Shown piece after piece: positions 1-10,753 of a stretch of 64,000 nucleotides of DNA. The stretch comes from Bacteroidota bacterium (GTDB taxonomy: Bacteria > Bacteroidota > Bacteroidia > Chitinophagales > Saprospiraceae), in assembly GCA_029567325.1 (NCBI GenBank), contig JAKQLF010000122.1:1-64000 (forward strand), in the 5' to 3' direction. Every line of letters starts with the position of its first letter. Position 1 is the stretch's first letter. The position numbers and the translations under genes are program-made. The notes beneath the pieces are model-generated. The model saw only the letters and a program-made list of their open reading frames with translations. It made no database searches and was not told the origin of the DNA.

Positions 1-279
1 ATGAATGGCTCCTGCGTCGCCAGCCTTGACAGATTCTACACAAAGAATGATTGGCGTTTACAAGTTGAAGCATCCGAACTCTATCCTGGCTGTTCAATGA
101 AATATTTTTTAACTCAGACACACTTTAATGAACTATCCCAATCCAAATTGTATGTGAAAACATTTCAGACATATTTACGTCGTTATATGACAAGTAATTA
201 CTTTTGGCCTTCGAAAAAAGAGGCTAAAATCAAGCGGAAATGGATTTTTCCAATTCCTGTTGTAAATTTTATCATTTAA
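1..279 (+). CDS. C-terminal part of a hypothetical protein, probably cut by the window edge
   Basis: Open frame from base 1 to the stop at 277-279. The Met at base 1 need not be the true start. No family recognised. Confidence 0.4.
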   Translation: MNGSCVASLDRFYTKNDWRLQVEASELYPGCSMKYFLTQTHFNELSQSKLYVKTFQTYLRRYMTSNYFWPSKKEAKIKRKWIFPIPVVNFII

Positions 280-296
280 AATATTGAACGAATAAT

Positions 297-725
297 ATGA
301 AATTATTGACCACGTGCTTTGCTTTTTTTATTGTTTTAATTTCGCTTTCTGGACAGGGTAAATTTGCAGGTGTTTGGCAAAATATCGACGATGAAGATGG
401 AAAGCCAAAATCTCACATACAGATCTACGAGGAAAATGGCGAACTCAAAGCGAAAGTCATCAAACTCCTGCCCGCAGCTACCGTCAAAGTCTGTACTGCA
501 TGTACTGGTGACCTAAAAAACAAGCCCATCGAAGGCATGGTTTTGGTCAAAAATATGAAAAAGGAAAGTGATAAAGTATATACCGGTGGTGAAATATTGA
601 ATCCCAAAAACGGTAAAACTTACGATTGTACGATGACCCTGAAAGATGAAAATACCATCAAACTCAGAGGTTTTATGGGCATATCCATTATGGGAAAAAC
701 CCAGTACTGGAAAAGGGTAAAATAA
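297..725 (+). CDS. DUF2147-family secreted protein
   Basis: Signal peptide followed by GxWxNIDDEDGKPKSHIQIYEENGELKAKVIKL...YTGGEILNPKNGKTYDCTMTL, typical of DUF2147. Confidence 0.8.
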   Translation: MKLLTTCFAFFIVLISLSGQGKFAGVWQNIDDEDGKPKSHIQIYEENGELKAKVIKLLPAATVKVCTACTGDLKNKPIEGMVLVKNMKKESDKVYTGGEILNPKNGKTYDCTMTLKDENTIKLRGFMGISIMGKTQYWKRVK

Positions 726-744
726 AGAAAAAGTATAAAGAAGT

Positions 745-2382
745 ATGAAAATATCTGTAGCTCAGATCAACTATCACATTGGCAATTTTGAAGGCACCCT
801 TGACAAAATGTTGCATGCCATTCAAGAAGCCAAAGATGCCGGATCCGATATCGTTTGTTTCAGTGAATTGGCTACAGTTGGCTATCCTGCCAGAGATTTT
901 CTAGAATTTGACGATTTCATAAAAAGTGCAGAATACACTATTGCAAGGTTGTGTGAAGCCTCCAAGGATATTGCAATCGTTGTAGGTAGTCCTACCAGAA
1001 ATCCAAAACCTGAAGGCAAAGATTTGTTTAATTCTGCCTATTTTCTAGCTGAGGGCGAAATCAAATTCATCCAGCATAAAACCTTGTTGCCCACTTATGA
1101 TGTCTTTGACGAATACAGATATTTTGAGCCTGCAAAGGAATGGGATATTGTCACCTATAAGGGCAAAAAAATAGCCTTGACTGTTTGTGAAGACATTTGG
1201 GATGTTGGAACAGATAATCCCTTATACAATCTCAATCCGATGGACAAGATGATGGAATTTGGTCCTGAATTTATGATCAATGTCTCCGCCTCGCCATTTA
1301 CTTATGACAAAGCGGCGGATAGACTCAAGGTGATAAAAGCAAACATAGACCGCTACAAGGTTCCCATGTTTTACATCAATCACTGTGGCGCTCAAACAGA
1401 GTTGCTTTTTGATGGTGGCAGCGTTGTAATGGCTGCAGATGGCAGTTTCATAGAAATGCCTTATTTCGAAAATTGTACGCAACATTTTGATTTAGAAAAA
1501 ATACTGCATGGACATTTTCCATCCGAGGCTCAAGAGAAAAACAAAATAAAATTGATTCACGATGCATTGGTGATGGGCCTCAAGGATTATTTTGGAAAAC
1601 TTGGCTTTAAAAAAGCCATTCTTGGTCTTTCAGGTGGTATTGATTCCGCAGTTACCGTAGTACTCGCTGTAAGAGCATTGGGTGCTGAAAATGTCCGCGT
1701 CCTCCTCATGCCCTCACAATATTCTTCAGACCATAGCGTAGACGATGCAGTGTCTCTTGCTAAAACATTGGGCATACAATACGACATCATTGCCATCAAA
1801 GATATGTTTGACAGCTTTATGGAAAAGCTAGATCCCTTGTTTGATAATCTTCCCTTCAATGTGACAGAAGAAAATCTACAAGCTAGAATCAGAGGAATGC
1901 TCAACATGGCCATATCCAATAAGTTTGGAAATATTTTGCTCAACACAACCAACAAAAGTGAAATGGCGGTTGGTTATGGGACGCTTTACGGAGACCTTTG
2001 TGGTGGGTTGAGTGTTTTGGGCGATGTTTATAAGACCGAAGTTTATGAATTGGCAAATTTCATCAACAAAGATGGAGAAGTCATACCACAAAATTCCATC
2101 AGTAAACCACCTTCTGCAGAATTACGACCAAATCAAAAAGATTCTGATAGTCTTCCTGACTACGACATTTTGGATAAAATTTTGTACCTGTACGTAGAAA
2201 AAAGAACAGATCCAAGTGATATCATTGCGGCAGGATTTGATGAAAAATTAGTTCGTCGCGTGTTGAAAATGATCAACATCAACGAATTTAAAAGACATCA
2301 AACAGCTCCGGTATTGAGGGTAAGTCCAAAGGCTTTTGGCATGGGTAGAAGAATGCCCATCGTTGCGAAATACCTCAATTGA
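745..2382 (+). CDS. nadE: Glutamine-dependent NAD+ synthetase
   Basis: N-terminal nitrilase/glutaminase domain (FSELATVGYPARDFLE, VCEDIW) and C-terminal NAD synthase domain (LGLSGGIDSAV, NTTNKSEMAVGYGTLYGD). Confidence 0.95.
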   Translation: MKISVAQINYHIGNFEGTLDKMLHAIQEAKDAGSDIVCFSELATVGYPARDFLEFDDFIKSAEYTIARLCEASKDIAIVVGSPTRNPKPEGKDLFNSAYFLAEGEIKFIQHKTLLPTYDVFDEYRYFEPAKEWDIVTYKGKKIALTVCEDIWDVGTDNPLYNLNPMDKMMEFGPEFMINVSASPFTYDKAADRLKVIKANIDRYKVPMFYINHCGAQTELLFDGGSVVMAADGSFIEMPYFENCTQHFDLEKILHGHFPSEAQEKNKIKLIHDALVMGLKDYFGKLGFKKAILGLSGGIDSAVTVVLAVRALGAENVRVLLMPSQYSSDHSVDDAVSLAKTLGIQYDIIAIKDMFDSFMEKLDPLFDNLPFNVTEENLQARIRGMLNMAISNKFGNILLNTTNKSEMAVGYGTLYGDLCGGLSVLGDVYKTEVYELANFINKDGEVIPQNSISKPPSAELRPNQKDSDSLPDYDILDKILYLYVEKRTDPSDIIAAGFDEKLVRRVLKMININEFKRHQTAPVLRVSPKAFGMGRRMPIVAKYLN

Positions 2383-2394
2383 TAAAAAACTGTG

Positions 2395-2425
2395 TAGGGA
2401 CAAAAGGCCTTTCGCCCCTATTTTT
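2395..2425 (+). terminator. Possible rho-independent terminator downstream of nadE
   Basis: TAGGG-acAAAAGGCCTTTcgc-CCCTA followed by TTTTT, just after the nadE stop. Confidence 0.5.
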
Positions 2426-2583
2426 CTATTGTGGAACCCGCTAAATATTTACATTCATGCACCATCGTTTACAAAACAATAGCGGTCTCTAAGGTATTTA
2501 CTGATTGTAGATATTGGAAATAAGCAAATTAAGTATCAAAAACCCCCAGAAAAAGGGCCTTTATTGTTATTTTTGCCGGGCGT

Positions 2584-5500
2584 ATGAGAAAACACATAAT
2601 TAGACAAGAACTAGCAAAGAGAATTTTGATTCTCGACGGTGCCATGGGTACCATGATACAACGGTATAGATTGGAAGACTCAGACTATCGGGGCGACCGC
2701 TTTAAAGATTGGCCTCATGATATCAAGGGCAACAATGATTTGCTTTCCATTACTAAACCGCAAGTAATTGCTGAAATACACGCAGCCTATCTGGAAGCTG
2801 GTGCAGACATCATAGAAACCAATACATTCAGCGGTACTACCATTGCCATGGCGGATTACCACATGCAGGAATTTGTCTATGAGATGAATTTTGAAAGTGC
2901 CAAAATTGCCAGAAAAGTTGCTGACCAGTTTACTTCCAGAAATCCAAATAAACCTAGGTTTGTCGCTGGTTCTGTGGGACCTACCAACAAATTGGCTTCG
3001 ATGTCTCCTGATGTAAATAACCCAGGTTACCGAGCAACTGATTTTGATGAATTGGTAGAAGCGTTTAGTCTTCAAGTAGGAGCTTTGTTGGACGGCGGAG
3101 CTGATTTAATTCTCATTGAAACGATTACTGATACGCTCAATGCCAAAGCCGCCATCTTTGCTGCCAATCTCGAAATAGAAAAGCGAAAAACCAACGATCC
3201 GGATTTAGACATTCCAATATTAATTTCAGGAACCATTACCGATCAGTCGGGAAGAACCCTCACAGGCCAAACGGCAGAGGGATTTTACTATTCTCTGGAA
3301 CACGGTGATCTATTATCCATTGGATTTAACTGCGCATTGGGCGCAAAAGCCATGAAACCTTATGTAGGCGCTTTGGCTAAAATAGCGAGCTGTTTTGTCA
3401 GTGTTTATCCCAACGCAGGACTTCCCAATGAAATGGGCCAGTACGACGAAAGTCCTGAATATATGGCTTCACAATTGCGTGAATTCCTGGAAGATGGATT
3501 TGTAAATATTTTGGGCGGCTGTTGTGGTACAACACCAGACCACATCAGAGCATTCGCAGAAATTGCAAAAAATTACAGCCCGAGAATTCCTGCTCAAAAA
3601 TCAAATCAATTGCGCTTAAGCGGGTTAGAGCCTATGGTGCTGACCGAAGAAATGGCTTTTGTAAACGTGGGAGAACGTACTAATGTCACCGGGTCGGCTA
3701 AATTTCTGAAACTCATCAAAGAGGAAAGATTTGAGGAGGCTCTTGCTGTAGCTGCTGATCAAGTAGAAGGTGGCGCCAATGTGATAGACATCAACATGGA
3801 TGAAGGCATGCTTGACGGTGTTGAAAGCATGAAAAAGTTCTTAAATCTGATTGCTTCTGAACCCGATATTTCAAAGGTTCCAGTGATGATTGATTCCTCA
3901 AAATGGGAAATCATCGAAGCAGGTCTAAAATGTATACAAGGCAAAGGCGTAGTCAATTCCATCAGTTTGAAAGGTGGTGAGGCTGAATTTATCAGACAAG
4001 CATCTTTGGTAAAACAATACGGAGCTGCTGTAATTGTGATGGCATTTGATGAAGATGGTCAGGCTGATAGCACCGAAAGAAGAATTTCAATTGCAAAACG
4101 CAGTTACGATATTTTGGTCGATCAAGTGGGTTTTCCCCCTCAAGACATCATTTTTGATTTGAATATTTTTCCTGTTGCTACTGGCATCGAAGAACATAAA
4201 ATCAATGCGATTTCTTTCTTCGAAGGCACAAAGTGGGTAAGAGCAAACTTGCCACACGCACACATCAGCGGCGGGGTCAGTAATGTTTCGTTTTCATTCC
4301 GCGGAAATAATAAAGTACGTGAAGCCATTCACAGTGCCTTTTTGTACCATGGTAGAAAAGCTGGAATGGACATGGGAATTGTAAACCCGACCATGTTGGA
4401 AATCTACGATGACATTCCAAAGGATTTATTGGAAAGGGTTGAAGATGTTTTGCTCAATCGCAGGGAAGATGCAACAGAGCGCCTATTGGATTTGGCAGAA
4501 AGTTTTAAATCTGTGGACGCAGCTACTGAAAAAGCTGAGCAACAATGGAGGACCGATGTAGTCAGCAAACGCATTGAACACGCACTGGTTAAAGGCATTG
4601 TCGAATATATTGATGAAGACGTTGAAGAAGCTAGGCTAGAACTGGAATCACCCCTCAAAGTCATTGAAGGACCATTGATGGATGGTATGAATGTCGTTGG
4701 TGACCTTTTTGGTGCTGGTAAAATGTTCTTGCCCCAAGTTGTAAAATCTGCTCGAGTAATGAAAAAAGCAGTTGCTTATTTGCTGCCATTTCTTGAAGCA
4801 GAGAAAAAATTGACTGGAAACACTGCTAAGAATAATGGAAAAATCTTGTTGGCTACCGTAAAAGGTGACGTCCATGATATCGGTAAAAATATTGTAGGTG
4901 TCGTGCTGGCTTGTAATAATTTTGAAATCATTGACCTTGGTGTAATGGTTCCTGCTGATCGCATCTTAGACGAAGCACAAAAACAAAATGTTGACATCAT
5001 TGGTTTGAGCGGCCTCATCACGCCTTCACTCGATGAAATGGTGACCGTTGCCAAAGAGATGACCAAAAGAAATATGACCATTCCTCTATTGATTGGAGGT
5101 GCAACTACTTCTAGAGTCCACACTGCAGTAAAAATTGACCCACATTATCCAGGAGCAGTTGTACATGTTTTGGACGCATCAAAGTCAGTTCCGGTTGCTA
5201 CGAGTTTGATCAGCCTTGAGCAGAAAGAAGCATTTACAGCCACCTTCAAAGCGGACTATGCTCGATTTAGAGAAGAGTATGCGAATAGACAAGGAGAGAA
5301 AAACTACATAACAATAGAAGCGGCCCGAAAAAATAAACTTCAAATCAATTGGGAAGATTCTGAAGTGAAGAAACCACAATTTCTGGGCACTAAAACTTTT
5401 AGAAAGTATTCCCTTTCTGAAATCGCTAACTTCATTGACTGGACACCATTCTTCCAGTCATGGGATTTGCATGGCCGTTTTCCAAAAATTTTGGAGGATG

Positions 5501-6345
5501 ACGTCGTAGGGGAACAAGCGAAAGTATTATACAAGGATGCTCAAGAAATGCTGAGAAAAATCATCACTGAAAAATGGTTTGAGGCTAGAGGAGTAATTGG
5601 TTTTTGGCCTGCAAATACCGTTGATGACGACATCATACAAACTTTTGATTTTGAAAAAGTAAATACTGAGTGTGGGTCTTCATGTACAGACCAGGTTCAT
5701 GACCATTCTTATTTTATTGAAAATAGACAAACCACTCAGGCCTATTTTCCACAATTGCGTCAACAAGGTAAAAAAGGAGAAGGTATTCCAAATTTAAGCC
5801 TTGCTGATTTTATTGCTCCTGTTGAAAGTGGAATCAATGATTATTTGGGAGGTTTTGCTGTTTCCATATTTGGAGCTGAAGAAAAAGCCAAATCATTTGA
5901 GGCAGATCATGATGATTATAATTCTATCATGGTAAAATCGTTGGCAGACCGTTTCGCAGAAGCCTTTACAGAATTGCTTCACGAAAGAGTGAGAAAGGAA
6001 TACTGGGGATACGCATCGGATGAAACGCTAGATACAGAGTCGCTTATTAGAGAAAAGTATGTAGGCATAAGACCAGCGCCAGGTTATCCGGCTTGTCCCG
6101 ACCATACCTTAAAAATTGACTTGTTCAGGTTGTTGGACGCAGAAGAAGCCATTGGATCTGTTTTGACAGAAAGTCTAGCCATGTCACCACCTTCTTCTGT
6201 GAGCGGTTTTTATTTCAGTCACCCCCAAAGCAAATATTTTGGTTTGGGAAAAATAGAAAAAGACCAAGTGGAATCATATTCTAAGCAGAAGAGCGTTAGC
6301 TTGGAAAGCGCTGAAAAATGGTTGGCACCAAATTTGGTTTATTAA
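2584..6345 (+). CDS. metH: Cobalamin-dependent methionine synthase (full length)
   Basis: Homocysteine-binding ([21 protein letters not shown]), pterin-binding ([12 protein letters not shown]), B12-binding ([15 protein letters not shown]) and activation ([18 protein letters not shown]) motifs. Confidence 0.97.
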   Translation: MRKHIIRQELAKRILILDGAMGTMIQRYRLEDSDYRGDRFKDWPHDIKGNNDLLSITKPQVIAEIHAAYLEAGADIIETNTFSGTTIAMADYHMQEFVYEMNFESAKIARKVADQFTSRNPNKPRFVAGSVGPTNKLASMSPDVNNPGYRATDFDELVEAFSLQVGALLDGGADLILIETITDTLNAKAAIFAANLEIEKRKTNDPDLDIPILISGTITDQSGRTLTGQTAEGFYYSLEHGDLLSIGFNCALGAKAMKPYVGALAKIASCFVSVYPNAGLPNEMGQYDESPEYMASQLREFLEDGFVNILGGCCGTTPDHIRAFAEIAKNYSPRIPAQKSNQLRLSGLEPMVLTEEMAFVNVGERTNVTGSAKFLKLIKEERFEEALAVAADQVEGGANVIDINMDEGMLDGVESMKKFLNLIASEPDISKVPVMIDSSKWEIIEAGLKCIQGKGVVNSISLKGGEAEFIRQASLVKQYGAAVIVMAFDEDGQADSTERRISIAKRSYDILVDQVGFPPQDIIFDLNIFPVATGIEEHKINAISFFEGTKWVRANLPHAHISGGVSNVSFSFRGNNKVREAIHSAFLYHGRKAGMDMGIVNPTMLEIYDDIPKDLLERVEDVLLNRREDATERLLDLAESFKSVDAATEKAEQQWRTDVVSKRIEHALVKGIVEYIDEDVEEARLELESPLKVIEGPLMDGMNVVGDLFGAGKMFLPQVVKSARVMKKAVAYLLPFLEAEKKLTGNTAKNNGKILLATVKGDVHDIGKNIVGVVLACNNFEIIDLGVMVPADRILDEAQKQNVDIIGLSGLITPSLDEMVTVAKEMTKRNMTIPLLIGGATTSRVHTAVKIDPHYPGAVVHVLDASKSVPVATSLISLEQKEAFTATFKADYARFREEYANRQGEKNYITIEAARKNKLQINWEDSEVKKPQFLGTKTFRKYSLSEIANFIDWTPFFQSWDLHGRFPKILEDDVVGEQAKVLYKDAQEMLRKIITEKWFEARGVIGFWPANTVDDDIIQTFDFEKVNTECGSSCTDQVHDHSYFIENRQTTQAYFPQLRQQGKKGEGIPNLSLADFIAPVESGINDYLGGFAVSIFGAEEKAKSFEADHDDYNSIMVKSLADRFAEAFTELLHERVRKEYWGYASDETLDTESLIREKYVGIRPAPGYPACPDHTLKIDLFRLLDAEEAIGSVLTESLAMSPPSSVSGFYFSHPQSKYFGLGKIEKDQVESYSKQKSVSLESAEKWLAPNLVY

Positions 6346-6366
6346 AACATACAAGACACGAAAGTT

Positions 6367-9081
6367 ATGAGCAATAAAATTTTGCTTTTTGTTATTTTAT
6401 TTAGTTTTATCAGTTTGAGTTATACTTCAGCTCAAGTAGTTTCTGAAACACAAGCAAGGGCAGAATTACAAAAAAGAGGCATTTCAGAGTCTGAATTACG
6501 TACAGCTTTATTAGCCAAAGGCATTGATTTGGATAAAATTGACCCAACCAATGCATCAGAATTTCAAAGAGTACAACGCATCATAGAAGAGACTGTTACG
6601 GAACTTGAACAAAAAAAAGATAAACCAAATACTGGCACGCCGGCAAGTGGAAGCAACGAAGCTGTTGCAAAAGAGGGTGGTTTAGAAGTTCCTGTACAAC
6701 CTGTAAATAGCACGGTTGCAACTCCGGTTGTTCCTGTGGTTTCGCCACCTCCAGCAGATAACAATGCAAATGAAACCACCCCTATATATGGTCAAGGTAT
6801 TTTTACCGGTGGAAATATGAAGGTATTTAATAAGGTCGAAGATGGTCGGGCAACTGGTTCTTATATACTAGGACCTGGAGATGCAGTTTCTGTTTCTATT
6901 TGGGGCGCTTCCGTGATCAACACCAGCCAAACGATCGGTAAAGAAGGTTATATACAACCTGAAGGCATGCCCAGACTTTTCCTTTCTGGACTTTCGGTTA
7001 ACGAAGCTGAAAAATTGGTACGCGCTGCCTACAGCAGGAGAGCTATATTCAACACGAATGACTTTTCATTCAGCGTGATTTCTCCACGTAACCTCAATGT
7101 CAATATTTATGGTGAGGTGAAGGTCAATGGTACCTTTTACCTATCTGCGCTCAACTCGGCTTTCAACGCATTGGTTGCTGCGGGAGGATTGACAACTTTG
7201 GGTTCTGTAAGAAAGATTACTTTACAAAGAGCTGGGAGTAAACCAAAACGATTGGATGTATACGAATTCATCAACAATCCTATCATAGCAAATGAGTTTT
7301 ATTTGCAAGAAAATGATTTTATACACGTACCTGCTGCGGAGAAATTAGTTCGGATTACAGGAGCTATTGTGAGGCCAGCAACCTATGAATTGATTGGTGA
7401 AGAAAAATTGAGTGACCTTTTAAAGTTTGCAGGCGGACCAAGAGCGAATGCTTTGATGTCAAGTGTGCAATTGAAAAGGTTTGAAAACAATGCGCAAAAA
7501 ATTGTGGACATCAACTATGATGAATTATTGAAAAACAAGGGAGACCTCACCCTTTTGAATGGTGACGAAATCATGGTGAAATTTATTGATTTTCCGGTGG
7601 AAAATATCGTTACTGTAGAAGGTGCTGTTTATTATCCAGATCAATATGCCGTGAGTCAGGGTACACGCATCAGTGAAATATTGAAAAGGGCTCAATTGCG
7701 CGAAAATGCAAATACGGACTTAGTTTACTTGCGTAGGGTCAATGATGATAAAACAACGGTAAGGTATGAATTGGTCAATGCAAGTGCAGCAATTGCCAGT
7801 CCAGGTACCGCTGCAGATTTACTTTTGACAAATGGTGATGCGCTCATCATCAGATCGTCTGGTGATTTTGCCAATGCCGGGAGTGCGGTGATTTTGGGTG
7901 CAGTCAATAGACCTGGTTCATTCCAAGTCAACGTAGATGGTAATCTGTCTTTGAAAGACGCGATTTACATCAGTGGTGGTCTTAAAGAAAATGCAACCAA
8001 TTTTGGATATCTATTCAAAAATAATCCAAAAACACCGACTGTTAGGGAGTATCAATACATTGATTTAGAAAATGCAGAAATCCTGAATCAAAAGATTAAT
8101 AGTGGTGATAGTATTGTGATTTACAGCAAAGAAGCCTATACAGATCTTTCAAAAGTTACAATTGCGGGTGCTGTAAGAGCTCCGAGCGATTATGTCTATA
8201 ATCCAAGTCTTACCCTCAAGGATTTGATCATCCTTGCTGGCGGACTTCGCATTGACGCAGCACCAAATAGAGTAGATGTTTTCAGGCTAGATTATGATCA
8301 GAATAAAACCACTAAAACCATAGCAAAGAGTCTTGACTTAAAGAACTCCAATATTTTTAACACAGAATTGGACTTTCCATTGCAACCTTTTGACATTGTG
8401 GTAGTAAGACAGGCTCCAGAATTTAGGTTGCAAACATCTGTGACTATTGAAGGAGAAGTAGTTTATCCGGGTATTTATGCCGCTATACAGGAAAATACAA
8501 GGTTGAGCTCTGTGATCAAACAAGCAGGTGGACTCACCAATCAAGCTTATAATGCCGGTGCAAAATTATTCAGATCAGGTGTGGGATTTATTGTTGTTGA
8601 TTTACAAGCAGCTATGAATCAAATAGGAGGGCCTCAAGATTTCATATTGGAAGATGGTGATTTGATTACTGTACCAAAGAGAAACTCCTTGGTTTCTATA
8701 GAGGGCGCAGTACATATAGATGAAGTAGCGTCGGACATAGCTCGTGACCAAGGAAAATTATATGTGTCATTCTTAGGAAAAAAGAGTGCTAAATATTACG
8801 TACAAGAATACGCAGGTGGTTTTAAGGAAAATGCCAAAACAGACGACCTCATCGTAGAGTATCAAAATGGTAAGATCAAAAAAACAAGTAAGTTTTTGTT
8901 TTTTAAGAAATATCCAAAAGTTATGGAAGGTTCCAAAATTTACGTTCCATATAAGGTTGAAAAACCGGTCAAAGAAGGCTCAGAAGATGAAGATGTAGAT
9001 TGGGGCAAGGTCTTATCAAGTGCGGTGGCACAAGCTACAGCGGTATTATCACTTATCCTGTTACTAAGGGCTGTCAATTAG
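6367..9081 (+). CDS. Polysaccharide export protein with several SLBB domains (Wza-like)
   Basis: Signal peptide, polysaccharide export motif (YILGPGDAVSVSIWG), repeated SLBB motifs (VTIEGAVYYPDQYAVSQGTRISEILKRA etc.), C-terminal hydrophobic helix. Confidence 0.9.
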   Translation: MSNKILLFVILFSFISLSYTSAQVVSETQARAELQKRGISESELRTALLAKGIDLDKIDPTNASEFQRVQRIIEETVTELEQKKDKPNTGTPASGSNEAVAKEGGLEVPVQPVNSTVATPVVPVVSPPPADNNANETTPIYGQGIFTGGNMKVFNKVEDGRATGSYILGPGDAVSVSIWGASVINTSQTIGKEGYIQPEGMPRLFLSGLSVNEAEKLVRAAYSRRAIFNTNDFSFSVISPRNLNVNIYGEVKVNGTFYLSALNSAFNALVAAGGLTTLGSVRKITLQRAGSKPKRLDVYEFINNPIIANEFYLQENDFIHVPAAEKLVRITGAIVRPATYELIGEEKLSDLLKFAGGPRANALMSSVQLKRFENNAQKIVDINYDELLKNKGDLTLLNGDEIMVKFIDFPVENIVTVEGAVYYPDQYAVSQGTRISEILKRAQLRENANTDLVYLRRVNDDKTTVRYELVNASAAIASPGTAADLLLTNGDALIIRSSGDFANAGSAVILGAVNRPGSFQVNVDGNLSLKDAIYISGGLKENATNFGYLFKNNPKTPTVREYQYIDLENAEILNQKINSGDSIVIYSKEAYTDLSKVTIAGAVRAPSDYVYNPSLTLKDLIILAGGLRIDAAPNRVDVFRLDYDQNKTTKTIAKSLDLKNSNIFNTELDFPLQPFDIVVVRQAPEFRLQTSVTIEGEVVYPGIYAAIQENTRLSSVIKQAGGLTNQAYNAGAKLFRSGVGFIVVDLQAAMNQIGGPQDFILEDGDLITVPKRNSLVSIEGAVHIDEVASDIARDQGKLYVSFLGKKSAKYYVQEYAGGFKENAKTDDLIVEYQNGKIKKTSKFLFFKKYPKVMEGSKIYVPYKVEKPVKEGSEDEDVDWGKVLSSAVAQATAVLSLILLLRAVN

Positions 9082-9084
9082 AAA

Positions 9085-10074
9085 TCAAGATGGTGTAAGA
9101 AAACTGGATTTTACCCATTTGGCCTCCAGACTTACCTTACTCCAGGCATTGCTTTCTTCGAAGATAAACACTTCCTGACCTTTCAAAAAAGAACCAACGA
9201 CCGTGTTTTGTGCACTTGGACCATTTCTTACATTCAGTGTATTTGCATTGACGGTTGCTCTTTTGACTTCATCCGTGTATCTGCTGTAAACCCAATGGTT
9301 TTGTGAGTTGGAGATTTTATACCAATTATTTTCAACTTGGTACACTCTAAGGACAGAACCTTGCTGAGCTGGTGTCCTATCATCAGCCTTAGCAAAACCT
9401 GAACCGGGACCAGTTCTGATGTTTAGAAATTCGGCTGTTACGAATACATACTTGAGAACCATGGCTCCAGGTAATGTCGATAAAATGTTCCTCACCAGCG
9501 GCAAAAAGTTATTTTCACAATCACTGACTTTGTTGCCACCAAAAAAATTGGTTCCCGGACAAGATTTATTACTACTGCCTTCCGATGATATACCATTGTT
9601 TCTTTCGCCAGTGCCCAAATCAAACCAATGATGATATACAATTTTGTGCGTGTTGACTTCAATGGCAAAACGTTTGCAAATTGCTGCGCTAGCCCTTACA
9701 ATAGCGTTTGTTTGCGCTGTTTCCATTTGGTCCTTACCTGTATCAAAATATCCCAAATTTTCAATACAAAATGCGTTGGCATTGTTCCCAAAAATACAAG
9801 CAGGACTATTCTCAAAAGATCGACCGGTCACTATAGCACCGTCTGGAAAAATGGTGATGTGTTGGCCTATGTCAATCCATCCATTGGAATGTACATGGTA
9901 ATTTCTCATGCCTAGTTGCAATTCAAAATGATTATTCCCATCAAAAGAAGAATAGTCTGGGTTGAAAGTATGATGTTGCTGTAAATATAAAATGGTACGT
10001 GCTACTTGCTGATTGGAAATCCAGGTTTCAAATTCAGCGATTGACATTTTAGTAAATCCATATTTGGTGTCCAT
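9085..10074 (-). CDS. N-acetylmuramoyl-L-alanine amidase (amidase_2/PGRP type) with two SH3b domains
   Basis: ILYLQQHHTF...NYHVHSNGWIDIGQHITIFPDGAIVTGR, KIVYHHWFDLGTG, SCPGTNFFGG; SH3b repeats FLNIRTGPGSGF and LNVRNGPSAQNTVVG. Confidence 0.85.
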   Translation of the reverse strand: MDTKYGFTKMSIAEFETWISNQQVARTILYLQQHHTFNPDYSSFDGNNHFELQLGMRNYHVHSNGWIDIGQHITIFPDGAIVTGRSFENSPACIFGNNANAFCIENLGYFDTGKDQMETAQTNAIVRASAAICKRFAIEVNTHKIVYHHWFDLGTGERNNGISSEGSSNKSCPGTNFFGGNKVSDCENNFLPLVRNILSTLPGAMVLKYVFVTAEFLNIRTGPGSGFAKADDRTPAQQGSVLRVYQVENNWYKISNSQNHWVYSRYTDEVKRATVNANTLNVRNGPSAQNTVVGSFLKGQEVFIFEESNAWSKVSLEAKWVKSSFLTPS

Positions 10075-10212
10075 CGTGTGATTTTTTGGTATTGAGAAGA
10101 GATGCTACAAAAATAATAAAACATCAGTGATTTAATAAAGGTAATTCATACACACAAAATGGATTTGGTCTCTTCATCTTTTGCCATTATTTGCAAGAAG
10201 GGTGTAAAACTG

Positions 10213-10736
10213 AAGATCGAACATTTAACATATTCGATCTTTGCAAACCCAACTATGCATTTGATTTATGATTTAACATATTCAATCAGTCGTGCCACAG
10301 CTCCAAAACCGAAGATCGAACATTTAACATATTCGATCTTTGCAAACCCACCCATTCAATTGATTAATGATTTAACATATTCAATCAGTCGTGGCGGAGC
10401 CATGAAACCGAAGATCGAACATTCAACATATTCGATCTTTGCAATCCCACCTAGGCAATTGATTAATGATTTAACATATTCAATCAGTCGTGGTAGAACT
10501 CCAAACCGAAGATCGAACATTTAACATATTCGATCTTTGCAAACAGATCCATACAATTGGTTTATAATTTAAAATCTGCAATTAGTCATGGTAAAGCTCC
10601 AAAACCGAAGATCGAACAATCTACATATTCGATCTTTGCAAACCCATCTAAGCATTTGATTTATGATTTAACATATTCAATCAGTCGTGGTAGAACTCCA
10701 AACCGAAGATCGAACATTTAACATAATCGATCTTTG
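10213..10736. repeat. Tandem array of ~98-99 bp units (6 A hairpins alternating with 5 B hairpins)
   Basis: AAGATCGAA-N11-TTCGATCTT begins at 10213, 10312, 10411, 10509, 10608 and 10706; alternating related GATTwATGATTTAACATATTCAATC units near 10263, 10362, 10461, 10559 (degenerate) and 10658. Confidence 0.95.
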
Positions 10737-10753
10737 CCGTAGAAATAACTTTT

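Noticed and set aside
2396-2583. Cobalamin or SAM riboswitch upstream of metH
   Set aside because: I could not identify conserved B12-box or SAM riboswitch core sequences; only a terminator-like hairpin and AT-rich leader are visible. An Infernal/Rfam scan would settle it.
9419-9915. Plus-strand ORFs 9419-9631, 9628-9915 and 9644-9901
   Set aside because: Antisense to a well-supported amidase gene; no recognisable protein features. The same reasoning applies to most short ORFs antisense to metH, sucA, DUF2723 and other long genes.
10213-10736. CRISPR array
   Set aside because: The whole 99-bp period is conserved, including the regions between palindromes; there are no unique spacers and no cas genes nearby.
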